In this document: one piece after another, positions 36,144 to 46,759 of the stretch
Layout of the letters: each line of letters starts with the position of its first letter
How positions within the stretch are numbered: the stretch's first letter is position 1
Origin: Syncephalis fuscata
Lineage: Eukaryota > Zoopagomycota > Zoopagomycetes > Zoopagales > Piptocephalidaceae
Direction: 5' to 3'
Assembly: GCA_025786725.1 (NCBI GenBank)
Contig: JAHLTZ010000015.1
Span: 496,001 to 560,000 of the forward strand
DNA length: 64,000 bases
Translations under genes and position numbers: made by a program
Notes under the pieces: model-generated
Seen by the model: only the letters and a program-made list of their open reading frames with translations
Databases searched by the model: none
Told to the model about the DNA's origin: nothing

Positions 36144-39100
36144 ATGGGGAACGTGCATGGTCATGCCGTCGATTTTAATGCCGAAGGTAAAGCAATTTGC
36201 ACCCAAAATATAACTGCACAGGTACTAATAATTTACCATGGCTGCAGCGACCTTAATGCACTTTAATCTGCTGCGAAGTGTTGGACGCGGTAGTTTCGGC
36301 AAAGTGCGTATTGTAGAGCGTAAAGATTCGAAGCAAGTATATGCGTTAAAATACATATCTAAGCGAGAATGCATTCGTATGGACGCACTCCGCAATGTAT
36401 TTCGCGAACGTAACATTCTTGAGTCTATTGATCACCATTATGTTGTCAATCTACGCTTTTCATTCCAAGATGATGACTATATGTACATGGTTACAGACTT
36501 GATGTTAGGTGGCGATTTACGGTTTCATTTATTGCGAAAACAATACATCGAAGAAGATGAAATGCGCCATTGGCTGGCGGAACTTGCGTGCGGACTTGCC
36601 TATTTGCATAGTCGCGGCATTATGCACCGCGACGTGAAGCCAGACAATATCTTACTTGATGAACACGGTCATGTCCATTTGACCGACTTTAATATCGCAA
36701 CGCATATCAATCAAGGCCGACGTATTACCTCTGAGTCAGGTACCTATGTTTATATGGCTCCAGAGATGTTTACTGGCAAAGGTTATACACAAGCAGTCGA
36801 CTGGTGGGCTCTTGGTGTGATTTTCTACGAAGCGATGTATGGACGACGACCTTTTAGCGCATCCAACAATGATATGCTAAAGCGAAAGATCCGTGACGAA
36901 CAGCCAAACTTTCCAGCCATTGGAAAACAAGGACGGGCTTTGTCGATCGACTGCATTGAAGCAATGATGATGTTCATGGAACGTGATCCTGAACGGCGCC
37001 TTTGTTGTGGTGTTGAAGGCTGGCGTGAGTTACGACGGGTTCGTTTCTTTGAGCACATCAATTGGTCGCTACTGGAACGCAAAGAACTGCCCCCAGTATT
37101 TGTGCCTGATTCGGAACGTGCCAATTTTGACGTAGCCTACGATTTAGAAGAGCTACTGATGGAGCAGGAACCATTAGAGGCACGACCACGTCGTAAGACA
37201 GATTTATCACAAATGAGCAAGGAAATGCAATTAATCGAAAAGAGATTTAAGACATTCGACTATTTGCTCTATGAACGATATACCGGTCTTGTAGATTCTG
37301 ATCGTATGTGTGTTGGTGAGCCACCTTCATGGGTAAAGTGTGTCGATCCACCACCACCACCTGGCTCGGATCGGGACAGCGGTATTGGTGATGCATCTCG
37401 TGGTAATAGCGAAGAAAATGGCCTACAAGGACAGGCACATCCTAAATCAGCCGACCAGAATCGTAGAAGGCCGAATGCAGGAAAGGGCAGCGATAACGAA
37501 TCACGTCGTAGTATTTCCAGTCTAAAACAAGCATTGTTTAGCGGAAGAAAGTGGGGGCACAAATCGCGTGATCAAAATAATAGCGCAAGTGCTATTATGG
37601 CAGGCAATACATCAACTACCAATGGTGAGCATAAATGGCAGAGTCAGTCTCGTAGTATAAATGGTGCCAATTTGGCACGTGCATCGGCCGATGGATTTGA
37701 CATTATGACTGGTGCAATGAGAAGTCCAACTGAAGCGGCCAAAAGTCCATTACGATTACATAGTATAGGCCGACAGGGACAGGCTATTATTTCAGGTGAT
37801 AGTATTGGTGATGGATCGCACGATGAATCGCCGCCACCACTTATGTTGCAAACACGTAGTAGCGGAAGTAGTCGACGGCCTGCGTCACGTCTAGGGTCGG
37901 ACGCGGCGATTAATGCCGTCTATTCAAGTCAATCAGGCACACAGTGCGAATCGCCAAAATCTGGTCCATTCATCGATACAAATCTGCCGATTATTACACA
38001 TTCGGCCAGCTTTTCGCGCGATATGCGACTACAAGACGACGATATGCTATACTTGACATCAATGGAGACCACATCCGGCATTGAGATACAATCGCTGATG
38101 CCGCAGACGACATATCCGCAAGAACTCAACACGCCTACCTTTACGGATGCTCAACCGGTCGAGCGCTTTTGGTAATCCTCTAACAGCAGAATTTGTACCG
38201 CGCTTTATTGCATGCATGTTGCGCTATTTTTTATGTCAGGCCGGCAGCTGCCAGCTGTCTTTTGCATTCCAATTCATTCCGCATTATTTTCATCATCTTA
38301 TCTATTACAGAAATCTGTATTTGCGAATTTATTTCGATTTAACATCTATATCGTATTAACGATGAGGCCGACTATACATTGTTTATGTGGGATTGTGTGC
38401 GTGTAGGAGAGGGATGTTACGGTAGCAAATAAGCAATAGATATTGCTAATATTAATCTATTACATGTTGAATAGCATTGGTATTCATAATTCATTTACTG
38501 GTTTATCCAGCTATATATATATTTATATATTTATATTTATTAACAATTGAAAGAAACTTACTAATAATCAATTGAATAATTGATCATTTGAAATGACGAT
38601 GTATCATTAATATTATATCTTTTACGTATTATAGGTCGTCCACACCACTAATTCCATCTCCATGTCAATTACTGGTGGCAGGTGCGGTTGCTGCTTATCA
38701 TGGCTGGCCTAAAAGCACTGTAACACAGGCAGGTCGACCTACTGCCGCTTGTTCACCTGCGGCCAACACCGAAGGTTGCTGGCTTAATAACGGAAGTGCA
38801 CCAATTAGTGATTATTGCAATACTCGCATTAAATCAGCCAAACCTTTAAAGCAGCAACATACGACTAATATAAATGATCAATCAATCAATAATAATGAAA
38901 CAAATCAAGCTGATTCGACTGCTAATACAACTACTGCTTCCGAATTAAATACATATTTATTAGCTAATTCGACGAAAGCGATACTTTCAAACAATTGTCC
39001 AGCTATTCGTAACAATTCGAACCGAAAGCCACGATCTTCTTCTTTAGGAGCCATTGCTCTTACAAGCCCTTTATTTTCAAGCATGTCGCGGGTTAACAAT

Positions 39101-39253
39101 AGCGAGTTGACCGAATCAACTGAGTCAACCGATCTTCATGCTGATACAACGTGTGACGGAAGTCTTATGGGCAAATTAGCTGCAGAGCGTCCATTAACGC
39201 CAGGTGCTTTCCCTTCGTCTCAAGATGCTGACTCGAAAATGTGCATGCGCTAA
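36144..39253 (+). CDS. YANK/STK32-like AGC kinase, N-myristoylation start
   Basis: Exon 1 (36144-36186) encodes MGNVHGHAVDFNAE, whose Gly2 suits N-myristoylation as in animal STK32. An intron at 36187-36247 joins in frame to ATLMHFNLLRSVGRGSFGKV. Kinase landmarks are YALKYISKRECIRMDALRNV, the catalytic loop MHRDVKPDNILLDEHGHVHL, and TDFNIAT, where DFN replaces DFG, a hallmark of this subfamily. SGTYVYMAPEMFTGKGYTQA and VDWWALGVIFYEAMYGRRPF follow. A Ser-rich, probably disordered tail follows. The first frame stops at 38175, but a GTAATC donor at 38172 joins in frame (ERFW then SSTPLIPSP) to 38635, giving a further 200-residue Ser/Asn-rich exon. That 3' exon is less certain than the kinase domain. 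Confidence 0.82.
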
Positions 39254-39501
39254 TTAATATACTGCCCAACTATAATACCATTGTTCTTTATTTAGACTGT
39301 ATTCTAGGTACCAACAGTCAGTCATTATGTTAGCAGCTTAACTATTATAACACGTTCCAACATGCTACAATTATAATTATAAAATATAATATTTACATAT
39401 ACATACATATATATGTTTATTATATTAATGCTATTATATTATTCAAAATGAATTTATTTAATCATTTAGCTGTTTTTATAAATGAAATAACAGCCAAATA
39501 A

Positions 39502-40617
39502 CTACAGTTCTGCGTGCTCTGTATCTGCATTTTTGCCAGTTTCTTGCTTTGATTTTGGCTTCTCTGCTTTGGGTTCAACTGGAGAGCAGTTTTGAGGGAA
39601 ATAGCGGTAAAGTGCACACTTGCCAGCACCAACTAGAAAGTCAGGAAGGCCAACTTCATTTTTAGGTGGTGCCCAATCCTTTGGAATACGTTCATCAATT
39701 ACAAACGAATCGATGGATGAAGTGTGGATTTTGCCATTTCGGCCAAGAACAAGAAGTAAAGCAGAACATTCACCATGGGCCAGCTTCTGCGGATTAAGAC
39801 CAAACTCAACGTTGCGTGTATCGGCCTCGTCAGTAAGTGTTTTCTTCTCTTTAATCTGAGCCAACTCTTCATTTGATTGTATCTGTCGTAGATTACGGGC
39901 ACGTGCCACTGCATTATAATCCAAAAACCCATCTTTATCGGCAAATCCCTTTAGTTGTTCTACAAGCGTTTTATCAGCACGCCAATGACGGTCTTTTCCT
40001 AAGGCTGGCCGGTAATCTTGTCGTGTAAACGATACATCGTGCTCGATAAAACCATGACGCTGTAAATCGGACAAATCAAAGACAAGTCGTCTTCATTGGC
40101 AGTGTCTTTATCGGCACCAGATCGAGCATGCATTATCGGTTTAACACCATCGACAAGTGTATTACGTACAGTTGGCGACAAGTTGATATGGCCCAGTGCA
40201 CTATTAAGTGCCTTGCTATTGATATTTCGGCCATCTCGTGGTCTAAAACATTATTATTATTATTATTATTTATTATTATTATTATTATTATGACAAATCA
40301 TAAGTTTGTAGCTAATATAGCAATACGTGTCAATCTACTTACAAGTAACCGTGATTGGCCAATGTATTAAGCAGAGGACAAGGCGAGCGGGCACCATTTT
40401 CCGCTTTCTTGAAAGGTAATGGATGCCAGTCGGGCACACGGTTTCCGTCGTAGCGCATCGTAAGCGCATCCTTTGGCCCGTCAATCAGTGTTGACAACGA
40501 ACTATAGATTTTATAAGCAGCGAAGCCCATAGTACCAAGAACAAGGATCATAGGAAGAGTGATACTTTTGTTGGGTGCCGGCGTAACCTTTGGCGGTGGC
40601 GTATCGTTGAATTTCAT
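39502..40617 (-). CDS. Membrane-anchored heme-thiolate peroxidase (UPO/chloroperoxidase family; one frame break)
   Basis: The family oxidises or hydroxylates organic compounds with peroxide, using a cysteine-ligated heme. RSPCPLLNTLANHGYLPRDG contains the PCP motif with the heme-ligand Cys; an intron near 40242-40342 splits it after GYL. GFIEHDVSFTRQD gives the EHD-S magnesium and acid-base motif of short UPOs, and LAHGECSALLLVLG supplies the conserved Glu. Before the catalytic part lies a single hydrophobic segment (ITLPMILVLGTMGFAAYKIY), so the enzyme may be anchored rather than freely secreted. An upstream ATG at 40707 would add another hydrophobic stretch. One base appears to be missing near 40078-40081, where DLS must shift frame to reach DLSDLQRHGF. 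Confidence 0.8.
40255..40291. repeat. TTA triplet microsatellite
   Basis: A run of about twelve TTA units, interrupted once, within the intron of the peroxidase gene. Confidence 0.9.
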
Positions 40618-41290
40618 GTTGATAGATTTATGAACTTGACGTAGTAATCGCAGGCAAAAAAGGACAATAAAGAGAACAAAAACAACTGTAGCGAATGACG
40701 AATGCACGACGGTTTATTTGTTCCATTTGGTGTAACACGAGTTCAATTTGTGTCTTATGTTAATAAATAACGCTATTTGCAAATAAATGGTCCAATTCCT
40801 TAGTAATGATTAATTATCAGTTTTATTCACAACCTATTTATTATTAGATCAATAACCAATGTATATATCATTTTATAGATTGTATAATAATAGTACACTA
40901 TTCATCAAATACTGTTTATTTTATTTATTTATTAAAAGTTTATAAACTCAGCTATGTATTTTTAAATTAAATAAGCTTAAGTTATACAGTCACTGGTTTA
41001 CAATACATTTAGCGGATATCACATTTATCGCAGTGCAAATTTTTGCGTTGGCGATTTGACCAATTACAGCAAATAATTATCTACTTTTTTCTGTTTGTCA
41101 GCTCATTGCCTATTCTCATCTTATTTTAATACACATTCGCTAACCGCTTGTAGTGTGTGACGTTAACGAATATTCTATTGTACTGCATAGCCAGTCCCTG
41201 AACATAATAGGGGTGATATAGGGGGCACAGTCACTGACAGTACTATATGTCTTGCCAATTTTAAAAGTAAAAAATTGAAATCGCTAAATC
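40618..41290. other. Divergent intergenic region
   Basis: Shared upstream region of the peroxidase (minus) and the SLC35F-type transporter (plus). It is AT-rich on the left and more mixed near 41020-41290. No specific control site is recognised. Confidence 0.5.
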
Positions 41291-42628
41291 ATGTCAGCAC
41301 CAGAAAAAAATATCATACTGACGACGGATGGTCAGCCATCCAGTCTAAGCGAGCCACCGCCAAAAGCCTCAATATGGGCATATTTTCGTTCTCCTCAGTT
41401 TATTAAAGCGCTGCTTCTTGGTCAATTGCTATCGCTCTGTATTACAGGAAGCAATACGTCCACGACCAAGTTGGCGCAAGAATATAATGTTAACGCGCCT
41501 ACCATGCAATCTTGCCTTAACTATATACTTTTGGCGCTAGTCTACAATATATGGATTCTGATAAAACACGGTGGTCGTCATGGATTAATGTTTTATATAG
41601 CCGTGGGTGGAAATGTAGACATCATAGCTAGTGACTAGTTTGAGCTAATTGTTTTTACATAACAACAATAACAACTAACTAATAATTTAGACTTAATTTT
41701 AGGAATTGTCGACGTTGAGGCCAATTATTTTGTTGTAAAAGCATACCAATATACGTCACTCACCTCGGCCATGTTGCTAGACTCCTGGGCAATTCCCTGC
41801 TGTATGATTCTTTCATACTTTTTCCTAAGTCGTCGATACCGCTGGCTTCAATATGCCGGTGTGCTGCTTTGCCTGGCTGGGGCCGGCCTTTTGTTCAAAT
41901 CGGACCTTGAGGCTGATCATGACTATCCTGCACAAGATGCACTACGAGGTGATTTATACTGTATTCTTGGTGCGACGCTTTATGGTGTATCCAATGTCCT
42001 TGAGGAGAAACTGGCCCATACATACGAGATAACCGAAATTATTGGTATGCTAGGCTTATCGGGCGCAATAGTAAGCGGTATCCAACTATCAATACTTGAG
42101 CGAAAAGAACTATCAAGTATGACATGGTCTGGACCTGTCGTGGGCTATTTGCTTATGTTTGATATCTGTCTGTTTTGCTTGTACTCGTGTGCACCGCTTT
42201 TATTCCGTTTGTCATCGGCTACATTTTTCAACATGTCGCTACTTACCTCCGACTTTTACAGCCTTATTGTCGGCTTAATTATCTTTAATGCTAAGGTAAT
42301 TTATGTGGATTACTTTGTAACTTGATACTAATACTAGCTCCAGATTAACTTTTGGTATGCAGGCGCTTTTATTGCCACTGTTGCAGGCATATTTGTCTAC
42401 AACCTACGTAATGCGGAAGAGTTATCAGCAGTTAAAAAAGCTTCTGAGTCTGAAAATGGACCGTTGGAGCCGTCCAACAGTAAAGCCAGCGACGCAATTG
42501 AATCAGAATCAAGTAATGCTAATTTAATTAATACAAGTCACGCACACGATATGTCCAGGACGCCGCCCAGCACCGAATATATTTCGCTGGCAATACAAGA
42601 TGAACCAGAGACTATACAGCAGAAATAA
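41291..42628 (+). CDS. SLC35F1/F2-like (DUF914) membrane transporter
   Basis: This is a drug/metabolite-transporter superfamily protein of the SLC35F1/F2/F6 group with about ten membrane helices. Landmarks match the animal family: LLLGQLLSLCITGSNTSTTK, LNYILLALVYNIWI, VDVEANYFVVKAYQYTSLTS, CLAGAGLLFKSDLEAD, GDLYCILGATLYGVSNVLEE and FCLYSCAPLLFRLSSATFFN. Introns lie near 41609-41702 (joining AVG to IVDVEANY) and 42296-42345. The C-terminal tail is hydrophilic and ends in ETIQQK. No frame break is seen. The substrate is not known from sequence; a vacuolar, endosomal or Golgi location is only a guess. Confidence 0.9.
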
Positions 42629-44310
42629 TGTGTTTATGACTTTAGACCGAAATGAATTGCGAGAATAGTAATATCCAGTTGTGATTAGGATAGAATGTGA
42701 TGGTTTTTATTGCATAAATGGCTGTTTTGCTTGTTGATTGCCAATGTGTTACTGTGTTGATTACATCATTACTGTCTATTAAACATTGCTTATGATCAAA
42801 CTAATTGTCTATGATTTGTTTAAATATATTTGATATATTTCGTCACAATAATCGTAGATCATAATTAATCAATTCTATTAATTTAAATTATGTGTCTAAA
42901 ATAAGTAGCATTTTTTGCTACAGATATGCATACAAATTTATTTTAGTATTTGCAAATAGCAAATACCACATAAGTAAATTTTATTAACATATTGCACATT
43001 CGTATTATTTATTTTAACAATAATATAAATATGTATAACACCAGTGACAAACAATAGATATAGTGTGTATATTAAAATGATTAATGAATAAATTCTAGTG
43101 TCTTTACATTACTTTATGATTAATCATCAACATCAATACTCGAGTCCAATGCTTCATTATTAGGAATACCATTACGCAACAGCCGATAATTAATAACAGG
43201 AATTGACTGATAGCGATAAGACCTGTATCAATGATTGGTAACACAGTGCTAAAAATAAACTGGTAATTCTTGCAGTTAAGCTGCAATGTCAAGTAGAATG
43301 ACCACATGAACCAATCAATATATTGCATGGTTCAACTATTGCAACTAGCTTATGCACAACAGTGTAGGCATGCAAAGAATTACAAGTTCAATTTATTAAT
43401 GCTGGTTTTGTATGTGTTGTGCAGTTTGAAAGAGGGATAAAGTAACTTTTATTTACCGGCTATTAATAAAACTTGTAATCATTTATAAATCAAAGAGAAT
43501 GTAGTTTGGTATCAAAACAAAACCAATTTTATAAAAGATTATATTGAGATTTATTTAAAGGCAATGCGCTATTTTGCGAGTTATGCGCAGTTTGAAAAGA
43601 TGCAGATATTGAGGATTAGAATGTTTCGGCGAAAGCAGTAGTAAAAGCATAAAGATGTACCACCACTGCTTCTGTAGAACCAATAGATTTAGTTTGTATT
43701 GCATGGTCAAATCACGCACTGCACAGTAAAGACTAGCATGTGGATTTTTATTATAGATGTACTGGATGATTGAGATTGCCGCGTCATCTGAGCAAATGCC
43801 AACAGGCTGAAGTAAAGATACAGCAATGGAGCATCATTATTTCTGTATAACCAATGGATTCAGTTTGCGTCGTACGGTCAAGTTGGGGATTAATTTTTCA
43901 GTGAAAACAGTAGCAAAAACACAAAAATGCATCGTCACTGCTTCCATAAAACCAATAGATTTGGTTTGTATTGCATGGTCAAATCACGCACAGCACAGTA
44001 AAGACTAGCATGTGGATTTCTATTATAGATGTACTGGATGATTGAGATTGCCGCGTCATCTGAGCAAAAGTCAAACAGGCTGAATTAAAGGCTTGGCTGC
44101 ACATTAGCATGTCATTAGTACATTGCTATACGCATACTTCAAATCATCATGTGAATACCTTTGAAGACTACCGTTGCACGTATAGAATGCACACTACAGC
44201 TATTCATCCATGCCTGCTAAATCGTCATATTAATGCATTTTATTGGTTTACACTGTATTCAATGGTATATTCAATAGAATACACTGCTGGCGCTTCAAAA
44301 TAAATATTAA

Positions 44311-44319
44311 TATAAATAG
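44311..44319 (+). promoter_or_regulatory. TATA box of locus B
   Basis: TATAAATAG lies about 137 bases before the ATG at 44456, the same motif and spacing as in locus A. Confidence 0.55.
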
Positions 44320-44455
44320 CCCACAAAATACACACAACTAACCAGCAGTATCATCATCACTTTCTACTTTCTGCCAACTACTCACTACTACCTACTTTAT
44401 ACTACTAAACTCTATTGTCTATTTTACTTGTTTATCTTAACAAATTAACATTACA

Positions 44456-45835
44456 ATGAAGCTTTCTATCGTCGTCGTCGTCTGCACCATTGTCGTGGCC
44501 TTTGTAGCCAGTACAGCCATGGTGGATGCTAGTCCAGCTTTGGTTCGTCGTGGTATGTTGTAGTCATAATAAATTTGAAATTTGAAATGTTTGCTAACAT
44601 TATGTTTAACCAACGATAATATTAGATGGTAAGTCGCAATTATTGACTCATTATTCCAGCGCTTATCGTATGTTATCCAAATAATGGACATGGCAAATAG
44701 TTGGTAAGTTGATTGCACATAGTTATTGGCATAATAACTGATCGTTGTTTTTAATGTAAAATAAATAAAATAGCACCATTGGCTAAAAGTAGGTTTAATA
44801 TAAAACAAATTATATTGCTGATACTAACATTGCCTATCTATTCTAATAGGAGGTAAATGACAATAAGAATACTTAATTGGCCATTTAATTAAATGCTGTT
44901 TATATTACCAAACTAGCACCACAAGATGGTAAGTAGTATTGTATATTATTTTATTTTATTTTGAAAAGCTTGTGAGCCCCCGCTGCACATAATTAAAGCA
45001 TTTGCGCTGCTTCCCACTATTTTTGGACTTTTCCAAACTTTTAACGGGTGGACTGCCACGTTTTTGTGCAAATCCGGTCCATGTAGATCTCACGCGGGGG
45101 CCATCTTCTTTTGAATAGTGCCACACTGCACTATTCTCTTGAAGTTGGTCCCAATTGATTTTTCCTCGGCTATTCTGGCCAAAGCCTTGTTTCCGGACCT
45201 ACTTATTGGGTTCTGGTTTGCAATTTGTTAACTAGAAAAAACTGGGAGGATTTCTACTTAAAGATTGATTTAAACTAAGGTTTAAACCCGGAACCTTCAA
45301 CTCGGGAAACGCTACCTTACCTACTGGGCTAGTAACGCTCCCGTAGTATTGTATATTGATTGAATATGCACTAAATATATACCGTACATTTTGTGTGTTT
45401 GATGACTTGTATTAATAGGCGGTAAGTAGTATTGTATATTGATTGACTATGCACTAAATATATACCGTACATTTTGTGTGTTTGATAATCTGTATTAATA
45501 GAAGGTAAGTAGAAGCATATAATGCCAACTCATACGCTAACCATATGATGTTTATATATGTACTCATGATTATAGAATAACTGGTGCATTCAAAATATTG
45601 GCACTGATAGTATGATTGGACTGCGAGTTATATATATTTTAGGTATATATTCGGCAAGAATCAAGATCATTTGACAACTACGCCATTCAGCCCATTCATC
45701 TACCAAGTCCCAGCCAATGCCCCGGTTTATTCAACCCTTAATCGATGGATTTCTTATATTACCAACAAGTCTGTATTTGTTTGTATGCAATCAACTATAC
45801 AAACTTGTAGTAATAAACATGTGGTTCCATCTTAA
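44456..45835 (+). CDS. Locus B: predicted secreted peptide gene with micro-exons, paralogue of locus A
   Basis: Exon 1 (44456-44552) encodes the signal peptide MKLSIVVVVCTIVVAFVAS then TAMVDA, followed by SPALVRR and one leftover G before GTATGT. Micro-exons follow: ATG 44626-44628; TTG 44701-44703; GAG 44850-44852; an exon ending in ATG at 44928 that is 12 bases if the TAG at 44914-44916 is used or 3 bases if the CAAG acceptor is used; GCG 45419-45421; AAG 45502-45504. The GCG and AAG exons are 83 bases apart, as in locus A. The terminal exon starts at 45643. In phase 1 the peptide ends in GIYSARIKII with a stop at 45672-45674. A second frame is open for 63 codons to 45835 and is also open in locus A. 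Upstream exons are all multiples of three, so any subset keeps the frame. No family is recognised. Confidence 0.6.
44933..45357 (-). mobile_element. tRNA-derived SINE with target-site duplication
   Basis: A 15-base direct repeat, GTAGTATTGTATATT, flanks the insertion at 44933-44947 and 45343-45357. Read on the minus strand, the body starts with a tRNA-like head. Its TAGCCCAGTAGG resembles an A box and its GGTTCCGGGTT a B box of RNA polymerase III. It ends in an A/T-rich tail. The element is about 395 bases and lies inside an intron of locus B, antisense to the gene. Confidence 0.8.
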
Positions 45836-46759
45836 TTGTGCTTGATTAAGCTATTATAGCTATGTTCATATTCCATTTGCTTACAAAGATTGCAAACATT
45901 AATTGATTAATATATTAACAGTAGACTTGTAAAAATGTGCTATACTAGTGAATAATGTAAACTAAAGTGATTGTAATAGCATTGTTATTTAAATAGCAAT
46001 TAGTATTTAATTATTTACAAGCATATTATAAGTACTAAAATTATCATTAGTATGTAGTCATTATTACTTAATAAAGTCGCCATTTGATTAACACAAACCA
46101 CTACTAAATTACTGCTTATTCACGAACGATATAGATTGTATATAACAACGTTACTATATCATTTGACTTGAATGTATGCAATGTTGTGAAATAGATACTG
46201 TATCATTGAACATTGTATAATTGGCACTTTTATGTTGGCTATAATGTTATTCAATTTAGCTAGTTAAACAATTGTATATTAAATGGACTGAGTGTGCATA
46301 CTAGTCAATGATACTGCTAGAGACAAAGAATATTAAGTGGAAAAGGAAGCAAGATGGATGAAAATGAACAGTGAATGTCATTGGAATGAATGAACAACGC
46401 AAGTAGTCGAATATCACTAATCAATATGCTGTAATTAAGTATAAGAAAACGGAAACACTACATTGTAACTTCAATTAATCACTTGTGAATAAGTTCTTCC
46501 AAAGTAAATGTTAATAATTAAAGCAATCTTGTATTATTCATCAGCTCAAATAAAAATAACGAATTTTTTTAGACTGTTCAAATACATATACTATATTAAA
46601 GTAAATAATTGTATGTAAATAATTGTAATAATTTGATTGGATTAAACTGTGTTTAAATCGTTATTCATAATAAATATTAATGTAATATCATTATCATTTC
46701 CATAAAGTAGAATTAAATGTAACATGACATTGTATTAGTAATAATATTAAACATTTAAA

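Larger units (their letters stand above)
43110..46300. repeat. Inverted duplication, arm B
   Basis: This arm mirrors 15.9-20.1 kb and carries peptide locus B, its promoter, nearly two 273-base repeats (43640-44080) and flanks. It is about 1 kb shorter, mainly because it holds fewer micro-exon units. Boundaries are judged by eye. Confidence 0.7.

Noticed and set aside
13318-40081. Programmed ribosomal frameshifting as the cause of the frame breaks
   Set aside because: Both directions occur, there is no shared slippery site, and several sit in or beside homopolymers, which is typical of sequence error.
45285-45342. A functional tRNA gene
   Set aside because: A- and B-box-like motifs are present, but the cloverleaf is imperfect, and the A/T tail and target-site duplication show it is the head of a SINE.
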